Source of the DNA: Marinilabiliaceae bacterium | GTDB taxonomy: Bacteria > Bacteroidota > Bacteroidia > Bacteroidales > Marinilabiliaceae | NCBI GenBank assembly: GCA_016933045.1 | Contig: JAFGBR010000020.1 | Location: 116,265 to 180,264 of the forward strand | DNA length: 64,000 nucleotides | Direction of reading: 5' to 3' | Part shown: positions 56,592-64,000 of the stretch, one piece after another | Layout of the letters: every line of letters starts with the position of its first letter | Position numbering within the stretch: position 1 is the first letter of the stretch | Program-made: the position numbers and the translations under genes | The notes under the pieces: generated by a model | Database searches by the model: none | What the model saw: the letters and a program-made list of their open reading frames with translations, nothing else | What the model was told of the DNA's origin: nothing

Positions 56592-56960
56592 ATGTTACAG
56601 GAAATAATTCAAAACTCTACAGCGGGATTTTTTAATGTTGAAATATTAAAAAAAATCATGAATACCTCAGGGATGGGAGCAATGAAAATTGAGATTTCGG
56701 CAAAAGACCTCATGCAGGTTATTAATGATACGGCACAAAGAACAAAAGATGTCTTTGCAAAAGATGTCGAGCAATCTTCAAACGATGAGTTAATACCTCG
56801 CAAAGAAGCAATGGAGAGGCTAAATGTAAAAACCATTCTAACTATGATTAGATGGGAAAAGAAAGGGTATTTAACGCCTCATCGCCTTGCTTCAAGGATA
56901 TTTTACAAGAAAAGCGAAGTTGTGAATGCGGCGCGCAGTTTTGATAGATTGGAGGATTAG
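56592..56960 (+). CDS. Small HTH protein, probable excisionase-type regulator
   Basis: 122 residues. The C-terminal half carries a MerR/excisionase-like winged helix (IPRKEAMERLNVKTILTMIRWEKKGYLTPHRLASRIFYKKSEVVNA), the pattern of HTH_17 proteins in Bacteroidota elements. The N-terminus is helical (TSGMGAMKIEISAKDLMQVI). It probably binds the attachment region to direct excision or regulates the Rep gene. The next gene starts 3 bases on. Confidence 0.7.
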   Translation: MLQEIIQNSTAGFFNVEILKKIMNTSGMGAMKIEISAKDLMQVINDTAQRTKDVFAKDVEQSSNDELIPRKEAMERLNVKTILTMIRWEKKGYLTPHRLASRIFYKKSEVVNAARSFDRLED

Positions 56961-56963
56961 GCC

Positions 56964-57239
56964 ATGAAAAAAGAAAGCCCGCACCACCACAGTACAAGCT
57001 TTAACAAATATAAGGCTCAAAGTCAAAAAGATAAGGTTTATTGCGCATTATTTAATAAGCCAATGACTTCTTTAATGTTATCTAATGAATTAGGGATATT
57101 AAGAGCAAATGTTTGCCGATACATTGCCAAATTAGAACAAGATGAAAAAATATTGGCAGTTACAAAGTCACTGTGTCCTATTTCAAGGCATTTAGCAAAG
57201 TTTTACGCATCAGTAAGGACATTACCGTTTAATGATTGA
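56964..57239 (+). CDS. Small winged-helix DNA-binding protein
   Basis: 91 residues. KDKVYCALFNKPMTSLMLSNELGILRANVCRYIAKLEQDEKI has the shape of a winged HTH where helix 3 is LRANVCRYIAKLEQ. It probably acts as a local regulator. Its start is 3 bases after the previous stop, so the two are coupled. Family not recognised beyond the fold. Confidence 0.6.
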   Translation: MKKESPHHHSTSFNKYKAQSQKDKVYCALFNKPMTSLMLSNELGILRANVCRYIAKLEQDEKILAVTKSLCPISRHLAKFYASVRTLPFND

Positions 57240-57249
57240 TTATATCAAA

Positions 57250-57354
57250 ATGCAAATATTGTACATTAACCCGGAACGGTTAAAACAGCACTCAAATCTT
57301 GAATTTTTCCGGGGCATGTCCGAAAAAACAGGGAGCTGCAAAATAGAATGGTAG
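57250..57354 (+). CDS. 34-residue open frame, probable N-terminal part of the Rep-like protein
   Basis: ATG 57250 reads MQILYINPERLKQHSNLEFF and so on, ending at TAG 57352, and overlaps the next frame (ATGGTAG at 57348). Related replication proteins, as I recall them, have such an N-terminus before the AEY...ITVYDSG segment that opens the next frame. Adding one A to the run of six at 57323-57328 would join both frames into one protein of about 303 residues. Alternatives are a real coupled small gene or a true frameshift mutation. Confidence 0.45.
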   Translation: MQILYINPERLKQHSNLEFFRGMSEKTGSCKIEW

Positions 57355-58154
57355 CTGAATATAACTTTTGCAAAATTACGGTTTATGATTCTGGAATAGT
57401 TATTTTCTCAGGGAGTATCCATAAACTTTATAATGCAATTAAGGGCATAGTATCACCCAATTATAAGGGAAACGGCCTTTATAGCAAATACAATGGTTTT
57501 AATGGCAATCTATTTACCCTTGATGATATTATCACAGTCCGAAAACATTTGTGCTGGTTGTTTGGGTGCAGTCCGGCTCAAATGATAATAAGAAACATTG
57601 AGTTTGGTTTTAATGTGGTAATTGGCTTTGACCCAAAGCTTTTTATAACTGGTTTGCTGTATCATAAAAACAAGCTTTTTGAGTTTCGTTTTCATCGACA
57701 TTTTGCAAGGGTTGAACACCAGCATTTCGAACTTAAGATTTACAACAAATCAAATCAATACGGTTTGGTAAATCATACAATTAGGTGTGAAATAAAGTTT
57801 AATAAAATGTTGGAGATTAAAAGGCTTGGCATTGAGTCATTTGCAGACATTAATAGCCGGAAGATAGAAAATGTAGTTGCTTTATTTCTACATCGTTTTG
57901 ATGAGGTTGTTTATTACGATAATACGGTTTTCACGCATGGTTTAAGCAGGCCACAAATGAAATCATTAGAAAGATATTCAAACCCTCGATACTGGATTGA
58001 TGAGTTGAAACCAAACCAAAGGGATAGGCACAAGAAGAGCCTAAATAAAATCATACAAGAAAACTCTAAAAACTTACATCAGTTAATCAGAAACGAGATA
58101 GTAAAAAAGTGTAGCATAATTACCCGACTTTCTAAAACTGAAAATGTAGCATAA
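57348..58154 (+). CDS. Putative replication initiation protein (phage gene II-like)
   Basis: 268 residues. AEYNFCKITVYDSGIVIFSG, SIHKLYN, IRNIEFGFNVVI, FELKIYNKSNQYGL, IRCEIKFNKM and LFLHRFDEVVYYDNT match, from memory, a family of rolling-circle-like replication proteins in Bacteroidota elements and filamentous phages. The catalytic Tyr is not certain. Rep would copy the excised circle. The N-terminal 30 or so residues may be in another frame (57250-57354). Confidence 0.5.
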   Translation: MVAEYNFCKITVYDSGIVIFSGSIHKLYNAIKGIVSPNYKGNGLYSKYNGFNGNLFTLDDIITVRKHLCWLFGCSPAQMIIRNIEFGFNVVIGFDPKLFITGLLYHKNKLFEFRFHRHFARVEHQHFELKIYNKSNQYGLVNHTIRCEIKFNKMLEIKRLGIESFADINSRKIENVVALFLHRFDEVVYYDNTVFTHGLSRPQMKSLERYSNPRYWIDELKPNQRDRHKKSLNKIIQENSKNLHQLIRNEIVKKCSIITRLSKTENVA

Positions 58155-58260
58155 TTACCCATTCAAAGTATAGGGGTAGATTTTACGAAGCAATAGATAA
58201 AATTTTAAACAACAAAATGAATAAAAAACATTACAACGTAAATTTTAAAAATTCAATCAA

Positions 58261-58836
58261 ATGGAAAGAAAATTAATCATGTTTAAAGAAAAGGAGTATC
58301 AAATCTTTGTGAATCAAAGTAAGAGTAAATTAAAGGCTTGGAATAATGTTGTTGAGCAGATTGGTTATTTGATTAAAATACCAACTACAAAAAAGCAGTA
58401 TGAACTTATGATGAATAATCCTTTGGAATACGTTACAAAAGCTATTGAGTCAGAACATAGACCAAATATTAATTTGCCAATTAGAACTGAAAAATTGTTA
58501 GAACTTTTAGAGGTTGATCTTAACCCTCTAAGGGAAGCTGTAAAAGAGTACAATAAATATTCTGGTGAATTGGCATGTATAAGCCCTAATGAGGTGGCCT
58601 TTATTGTGGTAGAAGAAGAGTTTAATGTTTATGCTGAAACTGAAAAAGAGTTGAATAGACTTGAGGCAAGCGAAAAATTAATAGAAGCTTATAATAACTT
58701 AATGAAGCTTGAAGACAAAGATTTTCCAAAGTACAGCAATCATAAACTACATGAGCTAAAGCAAGCGACTGGAAACCTTATACGCTGGGAAAATAGTCAA
58801 TTAGTACCGAATGCACATTGGGTTAGACAAAATTAG
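58261..58836 (+). CDS. Unknown protein of the integrative element
   Basis: 191 residues (second Met at 58279). Not recognised. Highly charged and helical (KSKLKAWNNVVEQIGYLIKI, LEASEKLIEAYNNLMKLEDKD), no export signal. It is the last gene before the hairpin cluster, and its stop codon lies in the first hairpin. Confidence 0.6.
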   Translation: MERKLIMFKEKEYQIFVNQSKSKLKAWNNVVEQIGYLIKIPTTKKQYELMMNNPLEYVTKAIESEHRPNINLPIRTEKLLELLEVDLNPLREAVKEYNKYSGELACISPNEVAFIVVEEEFNVYAETEKELNRLEASEKLIEAYNNLMKLEDKDFPKYSNHKLHELKQATGNLIRWENSQLVPNAHWVRQN

Positions 58837-58860
58837 ATACGCAAAATATTGCGTATCTAA
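58833..58860. repeat. Perfect 12-bp inverted repeat over the stop codon
   Basis: TTAGATACGCAA and TTGCGTATCTAA with the 4-base loop AATA. There is no T run. It could be a terminator, a processing hairpin or a nick/origin site. Confidence 0.6.
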
Positions 58861-58912
58861 ATATTTAGCAAAAAAATAATCTGTTTTCATTTTTCATATT
58901 TATCATGTTTGA

Positions 58913-58942
58913 AAGCCCCTAGTATCTTATTATTAGGGGCTT
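58913..58942 (+). terminator. Hairpin terminator in element right end
   Basis: AAGCCCCTA and TAGGGGCTT form a 9-bp stem with a 12-base loop and ATCTTTATT downstream. Confidence 0.65.
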
Positions 58943-59009
58943 ATCTTTATTAATCTTATTGTATTGTGCTTACTATTGCTAACCAATTTTGTAAAAGAAT
59001 TATTATAAG

Positions 59010-59039
59010 ATAAAAAGAACGGAATCACGTTCTTTTTAT
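59010..59039. terminator. 12-bp A/T-tailed hairpin
   Basis: ATAAAAAGAACG and CGTTCTTTTTAT with the loop GAATCA, usable on both strands as a terminator. Confidence 0.65.
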
Positions 59040-59054
59040 GATCTTATAATTAAA

Positions 59055-59072
59055 AGGGGGAGAATTCCCCCT
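59055..59072. repeat. 7-bp GC-rich hairpin
   Basis: AGGGGGA, loop GAAT, TCCCCCT, followed by ATTTAAAT. The fourth inverted repeat in about 240 bases. Function unclear. Confidence 0.5.
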
Positions 59073-59266
59073 ATTTAAATAATAAAGCCTATTTTTTTAA
59101 GCTCTTATAAATTAGTTTTTGCATACAACTTTATAGGTGTATGTAAATTGATCATTTTTTGAATTGTTTTTATTGGAGAGAGAGGAAATGTTTGAAAAAT
59201 AGTTCTGTGGCTTAAAGACGAATCTGAAATCTAAGGCAAAGAAAGTTTTTGTTCATCTAATTTTTA

Positions 59267-59286
59267 GGGTATGATATAGGGTATGA
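59267..59286 (+). promoter_or_regulatory. Candidate integrase arm sites, right end
   Basis: Two direct copies of GGGTATGA with starts 12 bases apart (59267 and 59279), about 30-50 bases inside the right att core. They match the inverted pair at 54261-54286. Confidence 0.4.
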
Positions 59287-59293
59287 AAAAATA

Positions 59294-59318
59294 AAAACCG
59301 CCATTTATAGGCGGTTTT
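59294..59318 (-). terminator. Terminator of the tRNA-Arg gene
   Basis: AAAACCGCC, loop ATTTATA, GGCGGTTTT. The tRNA is read leftward, so the stem and the A-run (U-run in RNA) lie just after its 3' end. It may also stop rightward transcripts of the element. Confidence 0.75.
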
Positions 59319-59334
59319 AGTGACTCCAACGGGA
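59316..59334 (+). repeat. Right attachment site core (attR) in tRNA 3' end
   Basis: Identical 19 bases to 54112-54130, covering the last 14 bases of the tRNA gene plus five flanking bases. Integration leaves the tRNA intact. Confidence 0.85.
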
Positions 59335-59392
59335 TTCGAACCCATATCTTCAGAACCGGAATCTGAAATTCTATCCATTGAACTATGGAGCC
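59321..59392 (-). tRNA. tRNA-Arg, anticodon CCG
   Basis: 72 nt without encoded CCA. Read on the - strand: acceptor GGCTCCA/TGGAGTC with one G-T pair, D stem GTTC, anticodon stem TCAGA/TCTGA with loop TTCCGGT giving anticodon CCG, and T arm with TTCGAAT. Its 3' end serves as the integration site of the element to its left. A TAnnTTTG-like element on the - strand (59404-59411) lies just upstream and may be its promoter. Confidence 0.92.
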
Positions 59393-59674
59393 ATTTAGGC
59401 TGACAAATTTAGGAATTATTTTATAACGTATGTAATGTGTTTATAAAAATGTCAGGTTGATCTTTTTTAATATTTGAAGGTTTTTTTTAAAATAAAACAA
59501 ACATTTTAATCTGTTTTTTAATTATCCAGTTTGTGATATAAATACCGATCTGCTTAGTTTTAACTATCTTTTTATTATCCTTTTTACGGCCGAAAACATT
59601 CTGGCATCTACAGAAACTTTTATTATTTTCGCAGTTTAATAAATGTTTGATAATTACTCCCATTCAAAAATATC

Positions 59675-62461
59675 ATGGAATATAATTTTAAAGAGATTGA
59701 GCGAAAGTGGCAGCAGAATTGGATTAACAATAAGACCTATAAGGTAGAGATTGATAATAACCGTCCTAAGTTTTATGTGTTAGATATGTTTCCTTATCCT
59801 TCAGGAGCCGGTTTACATGTTGGCCACCCGTTAGGATATATTGCATCTGATATTTTTAGTCGTTATAAGCGCCAGAATGGGTTTAATGTTTTGCATCCAA
59901 TGGGATATGATGCGTATGGTTTACCTGCCGAACAATATGCTATTCAAACCGGACAGCATCCTGCTATTACAACCGAGAAAAATTTGAAACGATATCGCGA
60001 ACAACTTGATAAGATTGGTTTTTCTTACGATTGGGATCGTGAAGTTCGTACTTGTGATCCTGGTTATTATCATTGGACACAATGGGCTTTTATTAAAATG
60101 TTTAACCACTATTACGATAATAAAGCAAAAAAAGCCAAACCTATCGAAGAATTAGTTACTGCTTTTGAAGCTAATGGAACAAGTGGATTAGATGTTTCTT
60201 GTAATGAAGTTTTGCTATTCACTGCCAGTGAATGGAAGCAAAAAAGTGATAAAGAAAAGCAAGTAATTTTATTAAATTACCGTTTAGCATATTTGGCTGA
60301 TACTATGGTAAATTGGTGCCCTGCTTTGGGAACAGTTTTAGCTAACGATGAGGTTAAAGATGGTGTCTCTGTTCGTGGTGGTTATCCTGTTGAGCAAAAA
60401 GTGATGCGTCAGTGGTCACTTCGTGTTTCTGCTTATGCTGAGCGATTACTTAATGGTTTGGATACCGTTGATTGGACTGACTCGTTAAAAGAGGTTCAAC
60501 GTAACTGGATTGGTCGTAGTCAGGGAGCTGAGATGACTTTTAAAGTGAAAAACTCCGATGTTGAAATGGTTATTTTTACCACTCGTGCTGATACTGTTTA
60601 TGGTGTTACTTTTATGGTTCTGGCTCCCGAAAGTGAACTTGTTGTACAGTTAACCACTCCCGATCAGAAAGTAGTTGTTGAAACTTACCTCGATGAAACT
60701 AAAAAACGTACTGAACGAGAGCGAATGAGTGATGTCAAAAAGGTCTCCGGTGTATTCTCGGGTTCTTATGCTGTAAATCCATTAACTAAACAGGAAATAC
60801 CGATTTGGATTAGCGATTATGTGCTGGCCGGGTACGGTACCGGTGCTATTATGGCAGTACCGGCTCATGACACGCGCGACTTTGCATTTGCAAAACATTT
60901 CAATTTGCCTATTACTCAGGTTGTAGTTCCGGTTGGCGAAGAACCATCAGATCCTCAAACATGGGACGATGCGAAAGACTCTAAAGAAGGAATCATGGTT
61001 AATTCAGGGATTATTAATGGATTGTCAGTGCAAGAAGCCATTAAAAAAACAGCTGAATACATCAAAGAAAATGGCTTGGGTGATGTGAAGGTGAATTATC
61101 GTTTGCGCGATGCTATTTTTAGTCGTCAGCGTTACTGGGGTGAACCTTTTCCTGTTTATTATAAAGATGATATGCCATATATGTTGGATGAGTCAAAATT
61201 ACCATTGACGCTACCTGATATTGATAAATATCTCCCAACAGAAAAAGGTGAGCCTCCTTTGGGGCGTGCAAAAAACTGGGCTACAGAGGATGGGTATCCT
61301 TTAGAGTTAAATACAATGCCCGGCTTTGCCGGGTCATCAGCATATTACTTACGCTATATGGATCCTAAAAACAATGAGGCTTTGGTAAGTAAGCAAGCTA
61401 ATGATTACTGGCAGGATGTCGATTTATATATTGGAGGTACTGAACATGCTACAGGTCACTTAATATACTCTCGTTTTTGGAATAAGTTTTTATTCGATAT
61501 AGGTTTGATTGTTAAAGATGAGCCTTTTAAAAAGCTTATTAATCAGGGAATGATTCAGGGGCGTTCAAATTTTGTTTATCGAATAAAAGGTTCTAATAAG
61601 TTTGTGTCATTTAATTTTAAAGATAATTATGATACCACAGCTATACATGTTGATGTGAATATCGTTCATAATGACCAGCTAGATATTGAAAAGTTTAAAG
61701 CATGGAATCCTGAATATAGTGATGCCGAATTTATTCTTGAAGAGGGAAAATATATTTGCGGCTGGGCTGTTGAAAAAATGTCGAAGTCAATGTTTAATGT
61801 TGTTAATCCCGATGATATTATTGAACAATATGGTGCTGATACTTTGCGTTTGTACGAAATGTTCCTTGGACCTTTAGAACAGTCAAAACCTTGGGATACT
61901 AATGGTATCGATGGTGTTCATAAGTTTTTGCGAAAGCTTTGGCGGTTAGCTACAAGTAATAACGATAATGTCGAATTATCTAATGAAATACCTACTTCTG
62001 ATGAGTTGAAGGTGTTGCATAAAACTATTAAAAAAATTACCGACGATGTTGAACGTTTTTCATTTAATACTTGTGTGAGTGCATTTATGATTTGTGTTAA
62101 TGAGCTTACCGATTTGAAATGTAATAAGAAGCAAATTATTGAACAATTGGTTATTCTTTTGGCTCCTTTTACTCCTCATATTTGTGAAGAATTGTGGCAT
62201 CAGATTGGTAATACAACAACAATTTGCGATGCGAAATGGCCTCTTTGCGACGAGTCTCTTTTAGTCGAAAGCAGTTTTAATTATCCGGTTTCTTTTAACG
62301 GGAAAACACGATTTACACTTTCGTTACCTCTTGATATGGGGAATGATGAAATTGAGAATATTGTTATTAATCATGAGATGTCGCAAAAATGGCTTGAAGG
62401 AAAGTCATTAAGGAAAATTATTGTGGTGAAAGGACGTATTATTAATGTGGTTGTAGGATAA
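59675..62461 (+). CDS. leuS: Leucyl-tRNA synthetase
   Basis: 928 residues, complete and of normal bacterial length. It charges tRNA-Leu with leucine in the cytoplasm. The class I signatures are the HIGH-type HVGHPLGY (about 48-55) after PYPSGAG, and KMSKS at 701-705. The editing domain (about 230-420) includes [18 protein letters not shown] and [17 protein letters not shown]. The anticodon-binding helices are C-terminal. The Bacteroidota-type insert before KMSKS ([16 protein letters not shown]) is visible. Essential core gene marking the end of accessory DNA. Confidence 0.97.
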   Translation: MEYNFKEIERKWQQNWINNKTYKVEIDNNRPKFYVLDMFPYPSGAGLHVGHPLGYIASDIFSRYKRQNGFNVLHPMGYDAYGLPAEQYAIQTGQHPAITTEKNLKRYREQLDKIGFSYDWDREVRTCDPGYYHWTQWAFIKMFNHYYDNKAKKAKPIEELVTAFEANGTSGLDVSCNEVLLFTASEWKQKSDKEKQVILLNYRLAYLADTMVNWCPALGTVLANDEVKDGVSVRGGYPVEQKVMRQWSLRVSAYAERLLNGLDTVDWTDSLKEVQRNWIGRSQGAEMTFKVKNSDVEMVIFTTRADTVYGVTFMVLAPESELVVQLTTPDQKVVVETYLDETKKRTERERMSDVKKVSGVFSGSYAVNPLTKQEIPIWISDYVLAGYGTGAIMAVPAHDTRDFAFAKHFNLPITQVVVPVGEEPSDPQTWDDAKDSKEGIMVNSGIINGLSVQEAIKKTAEYIKENGLGDVKVNYRLRDAIFSRQRYWGEPFPVYYKDDMPYMLDESKLPLTLPDIDKYLPTEKGEPPLGRAKNWATEDGYPLELNTMPGFAGSSAYYLRYMDPKNNEALVSKQANDYWQDVDLYIGGTEHATGHLIYSRFWNKFLFDIGLIVKDEPFKKLINQGMIQGRSNFVYRIKGSNKFVSFNFKDNYDTTAIHVDVNIVHNDQLDIEKFKAWNPEYSDAEFILEEGKYICGWAVEKMSKSMFNVVNPDDIIEQYGADTLRLYEMFLGPLEQSKPWDTNGIDGVHKFLRKLWRLATSNNDNVELSNEIPTSDELKVLHKTIKKITDDVERFSFNTCVSAFMICVNELTDLKCNKKQIIEQLVILLAPFTPHICEELWHQIGNTTTICDAKWPLCDESLLVESSFNYPVSFNGKTRFTLSLPLDMGNDEIENIVINHEMSQKWLEGKSLRKIIVVKGRIINVVVG

Positions 62462-62573
62462 TTATTGAACTGTTATTTTTTTAATGGCAGTATATAATAT
62501 TTATATTGTATTTGAGTTGATTATTATTGGCTTATAAGTTTTTATGTTGTAAATAATTGATAAAAACAGACTT

Positions 62574-63899
62574 GTGAAAAAAATATTTTGGATTATTTTA
62601 ATTGTATTAATTGTAGCTGTTGTTTTATATACATTTTTGATTAATTATTCTCGATATCCGAGTGTCGAGTCAACCTTGCCTGATACTTTGGTAGTTGAAA
62701 CACCTCCAGATCCTGAGCTTTTATATAATATACCTAAAGATTCGTTTGATGTTTTTTCTTATAACGTAAAAAAGAATCAGTTTTTGGCTGATATATTGTT
62801 GAGTTATGGCTTGAGCTATCCTGATATTGATAAGTTTGTTAAAGCCGGTAATTCATTATTTGATTTTAGGAAAATGAAAGTTGGAAACAGATATACCTGC
62901 TTTTTGTCGCCCGATACTTTGCATCGACTTGAACACTTTGTATATGAAATTGATAATACTAATTACATTACTGTTTGTATCGATGATAGTATTACTGCAT
63001 TGCTCAATGAAAAAGAGATTCAGGAAGTTGAGAAAGAAGCATACGGTGAAATTCAATCGTCTTTATGGTTGACTATTAAGGATAATAATTTAACCCCGAT
63101 GCTGGCTATTGAATTATCCGAAATTTACGCATGGACGGTTGATTTTTTTGGGATTGAAAAGGGCGATTATTTTAAAGTGCTTTACTCCGAAAAATATGTT
63201 GATGGGCAGTCTATTGGTATAGGTAAGATACACGCCGCTGTTTTTTCGCATCATAAACAACTCTATTATGCTTTTGCCTTTGAACAAGATAGTGTATTTG
63301 ATTATTTTGACGAAAAGGGTCAGAGCTTGCGAAAGGCTTTCTTAAAGGCTCCATTAAGGTTTTCGCGAATTAGTAGTCGATACTCTCACAGTCGGTTACA
63401 TCCAATATTGAAAATTCGTAGACCTCACCATGGTGTCGATTATGCTGCACCGCATGGAACTCCTGTTTATTCAATAGGCGATGGAAGAGTTATTAATAAA
63501 GCATGGGATCCTAAGGGGGGGGGTAATTATGTGAAAATTAAACACAATAGTGTTTATACTACAACTTACATGCACTTGTCGGGTTTTGCCAAAGGCTTGT
63601 TAGTTGGACAAAGTGTTCGACAGGGACAATTGATAGGTTATGTGGGGGCAACAGGACATGCAACAGGACCTCATCTCGACTTTAGGGTTTCGAAAAATGG
63701 AAGACTTGTTGATCCATTAAAAATAGAATCACCTCCTGTAGAACCGGTAAAAAATGAAAATATGGGCTCTTATCTTTCTTTTATTGAGTCATTTATTTCA
63801 AAAATAAATAAAATATCGGTTGATGAACCATTGGCTATTACTAATGATGGTGAGAAAGTCGATTCTCAAACAGTATCTAACGGCGTAATTATTAATTAA
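62574..63899 (+). CDS. M23-family metallopeptidase, membrane-anchored
   Basis: 441 residues from GTG 62574. An N-terminal membrane segment (about 4-24) is followed by a periplasmic OapA/LysM-like middle and an M23 (lysostaphin-type) domain (about 285-400). HHGVDYAAPHGTPVYSIGDG carries the first Zn-binding His/Asp pair, and GPHLDFRV stands where most members have HxH. The Asp variant also occurs in other Bacteroidota from memory. It likely cleaves peptidoglycan cross-links in envelope growth or division. A run of nine G (63515-63523) encodes GGG. It follows leuS by 112 bases. Confidence 0.87.
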   Translation: MKKIFWIILIVLIVAVVLYTFLINYSRYPSVESTLPDTLVVETPPDPELLYNIPKDSFDVFSYNVKKNQFLADILLSYGLSYPDIDKFVKAGNSLFDFRKMKVGNRYTCFLSPDTLHRLEHFVYEIDNTNYITVCIDDSITALLNEKEIQEVEKEAYGEIQSSLWLTIKDNNLTPMLAIELSEIYAWTVDFFGIEKGDYFKVLYSEKYVDGQSIGIGKIHAAVFSHHKQLYYAFAFEQDSVFDYFDEKGQSLRKAFLKAPLRFSRISSRYSHSRLHPILKIRRPHHGVDYAAPHGTPVYSIGDGRVINKAWDPKGGGNYVKIKHNSVYTTTYMHLSGFAKGLLVGQSVRQGQLIGYVGATGHATGPHLDFRVSKNGRLVDPLKIESPPVEPVKNENMGSYLSFIESFISKINKISVDEPLAITNDGEKVDSQTVSNGVIIN

Positions 63900-64000
63900 A
63901 CATTGTTTTATAATTCAATAGTTCGTTAAATAATGACATAAAATATTGATTTACAGCAAAATAAGAGTTGAAAATATTTGTTTAAAACCCTGATAATCAG
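63900..64000. other. Window end, nothing recognised
   Basis: About 100 AT-rich bases after the M23 gene with no feature I can support. Confidence 0.5.

Larger units (their letters stand above)
58837..59320. other. Non-coding right end of the element
   Basis: No gene seen. It contains the hairpin cluster, the GGGTATGA pair and the tRNA terminator. Such a structured end is compatible with a replication or packaging origin and integrase binding, but this is inference. Confidence 0.5.
54112..59334 (+). mobile_element. Compact 5.2-kb integrative element in tRNA-Arg
   Basis: Bounded by the 19-bp tRNA-derived repeat. It carries a tyrosine integrase at the left end, an unknown gene, two small HTH proteins, a putative replication initiator, another unknown gene and a hairpin-rich right end. 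Nothing resembling capsid, portal, relaxase or conjugation genes is visible. It could be a satellite, an integrated small plasmid or a reduced phage-like element. Regular integrase and direct repeats suggest it is or was excisable. Confidence 0.75.

Noticed and set aside
57318..57354. Programmed -1 frameshift in the Rep-like gene
   Set aside because: A run of A is present, but the codon phase does not give a canonical X XXY YYZ slip from the upstream frame. A simple indel or coupled genes explains it better.
54112..59334. Conjugative transposon or complete prophage
   Set aside because: At 5.2 kb, without relaxase, type IV secretion, capsid or packaging genes, it can only be a small dependent or plasmid-like element.
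1..64000. CRISPR arrays or rRNA genes
   Set aside because: No series of short spaced repeats and no rRNA-like sequence was seen. The repeats found are pairs or hairpins.

Overview
The window is a piece of a Bacteroidota chromosome. The support is: AT-rich DNA; SusC/SusD pairs; a hybrid two-component regulator; lipoproteins with Bacteroidota-type lipoboxes; type IX secretion (T9SS) C-terminal sorting domains of the YPNP type; and TAnnTTTG promoter elements. Marine or gut Marinilabiliales/Bacteroidales-like taxa fit, but the sequence alone does not fix the genus. Nearly every gene is on the + strand; the only clear - strand gene is a tRNA.

Region 1 (1-24957) is the enzyme half of a polysaccharide utilization locus. 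It opens inside a PL11 rhamnogalacturonan lyase with T9SS sorting. Two related secreted beta-helix/ricin-lectin proteins (3298-6048 and 23260-24957) bracket a dense array of glycoside hydrolases: several GH43 modules in different fusions, a GH30, a GH51 arabinofuranosidase and a GH35 beta-galactosidase. The set fits the arabinan and galactan side chains and backbone of rhamnogalacturonan I. The array is visibly still being rearranged. It holds single-module and fused paralogues, one GH43 broken by a stop codon, two relics of a lost GH43 module, and a GC-richer GH43 gene inserted between imperfect 80-bp direct repeats together with the first codons of its former downstream neighbour.

Region 2 (25132-49948) is the sensing and uptake half. 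A 1241-residue hybrid two-component regulator is followed by a 760-bp control region with TGACAA direct repeats. A long same-strand series follows: a three-LamG T9SS protein, two fasciclin (FAS1) lipoproteins, SusC, SusD, a third FAS1 lipoprotein, a second SusC, a second SusD and an AraC regulator. FAS1 lipoproteins interleaved with two SusCD pairs suggest a surface capture complex. The proposed flow is regulator senses oligosaccharide, FAS1/SusD/LamG proteins bind, SusC imports, and the region 1 enzymes depolymerize outside the cell and in the periplasm.

Region 3 (50000-59392) is accessory DNA stacked on the 3' end of a tRNA-Arg(CCG) gene. It holds an AbiE-type toxin-antitoxin pair, a large serine recombinase pseudogene with three lesions, and a compact element of about 5.2 kb (54112-59334). 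That element is bounded by a 19-bp repeat of the tRNA 3' end. It carries a tyrosine integrase, two small DNA-binding proteins, a putative replication initiator (possibly frameshifted), two unknown genes and a cluster of hairpins. No capsid or conjugation gene is visible.

Region 4 (59675-64000) is core genome: leucyl-tRNA synthetase and an M23 peptidase.
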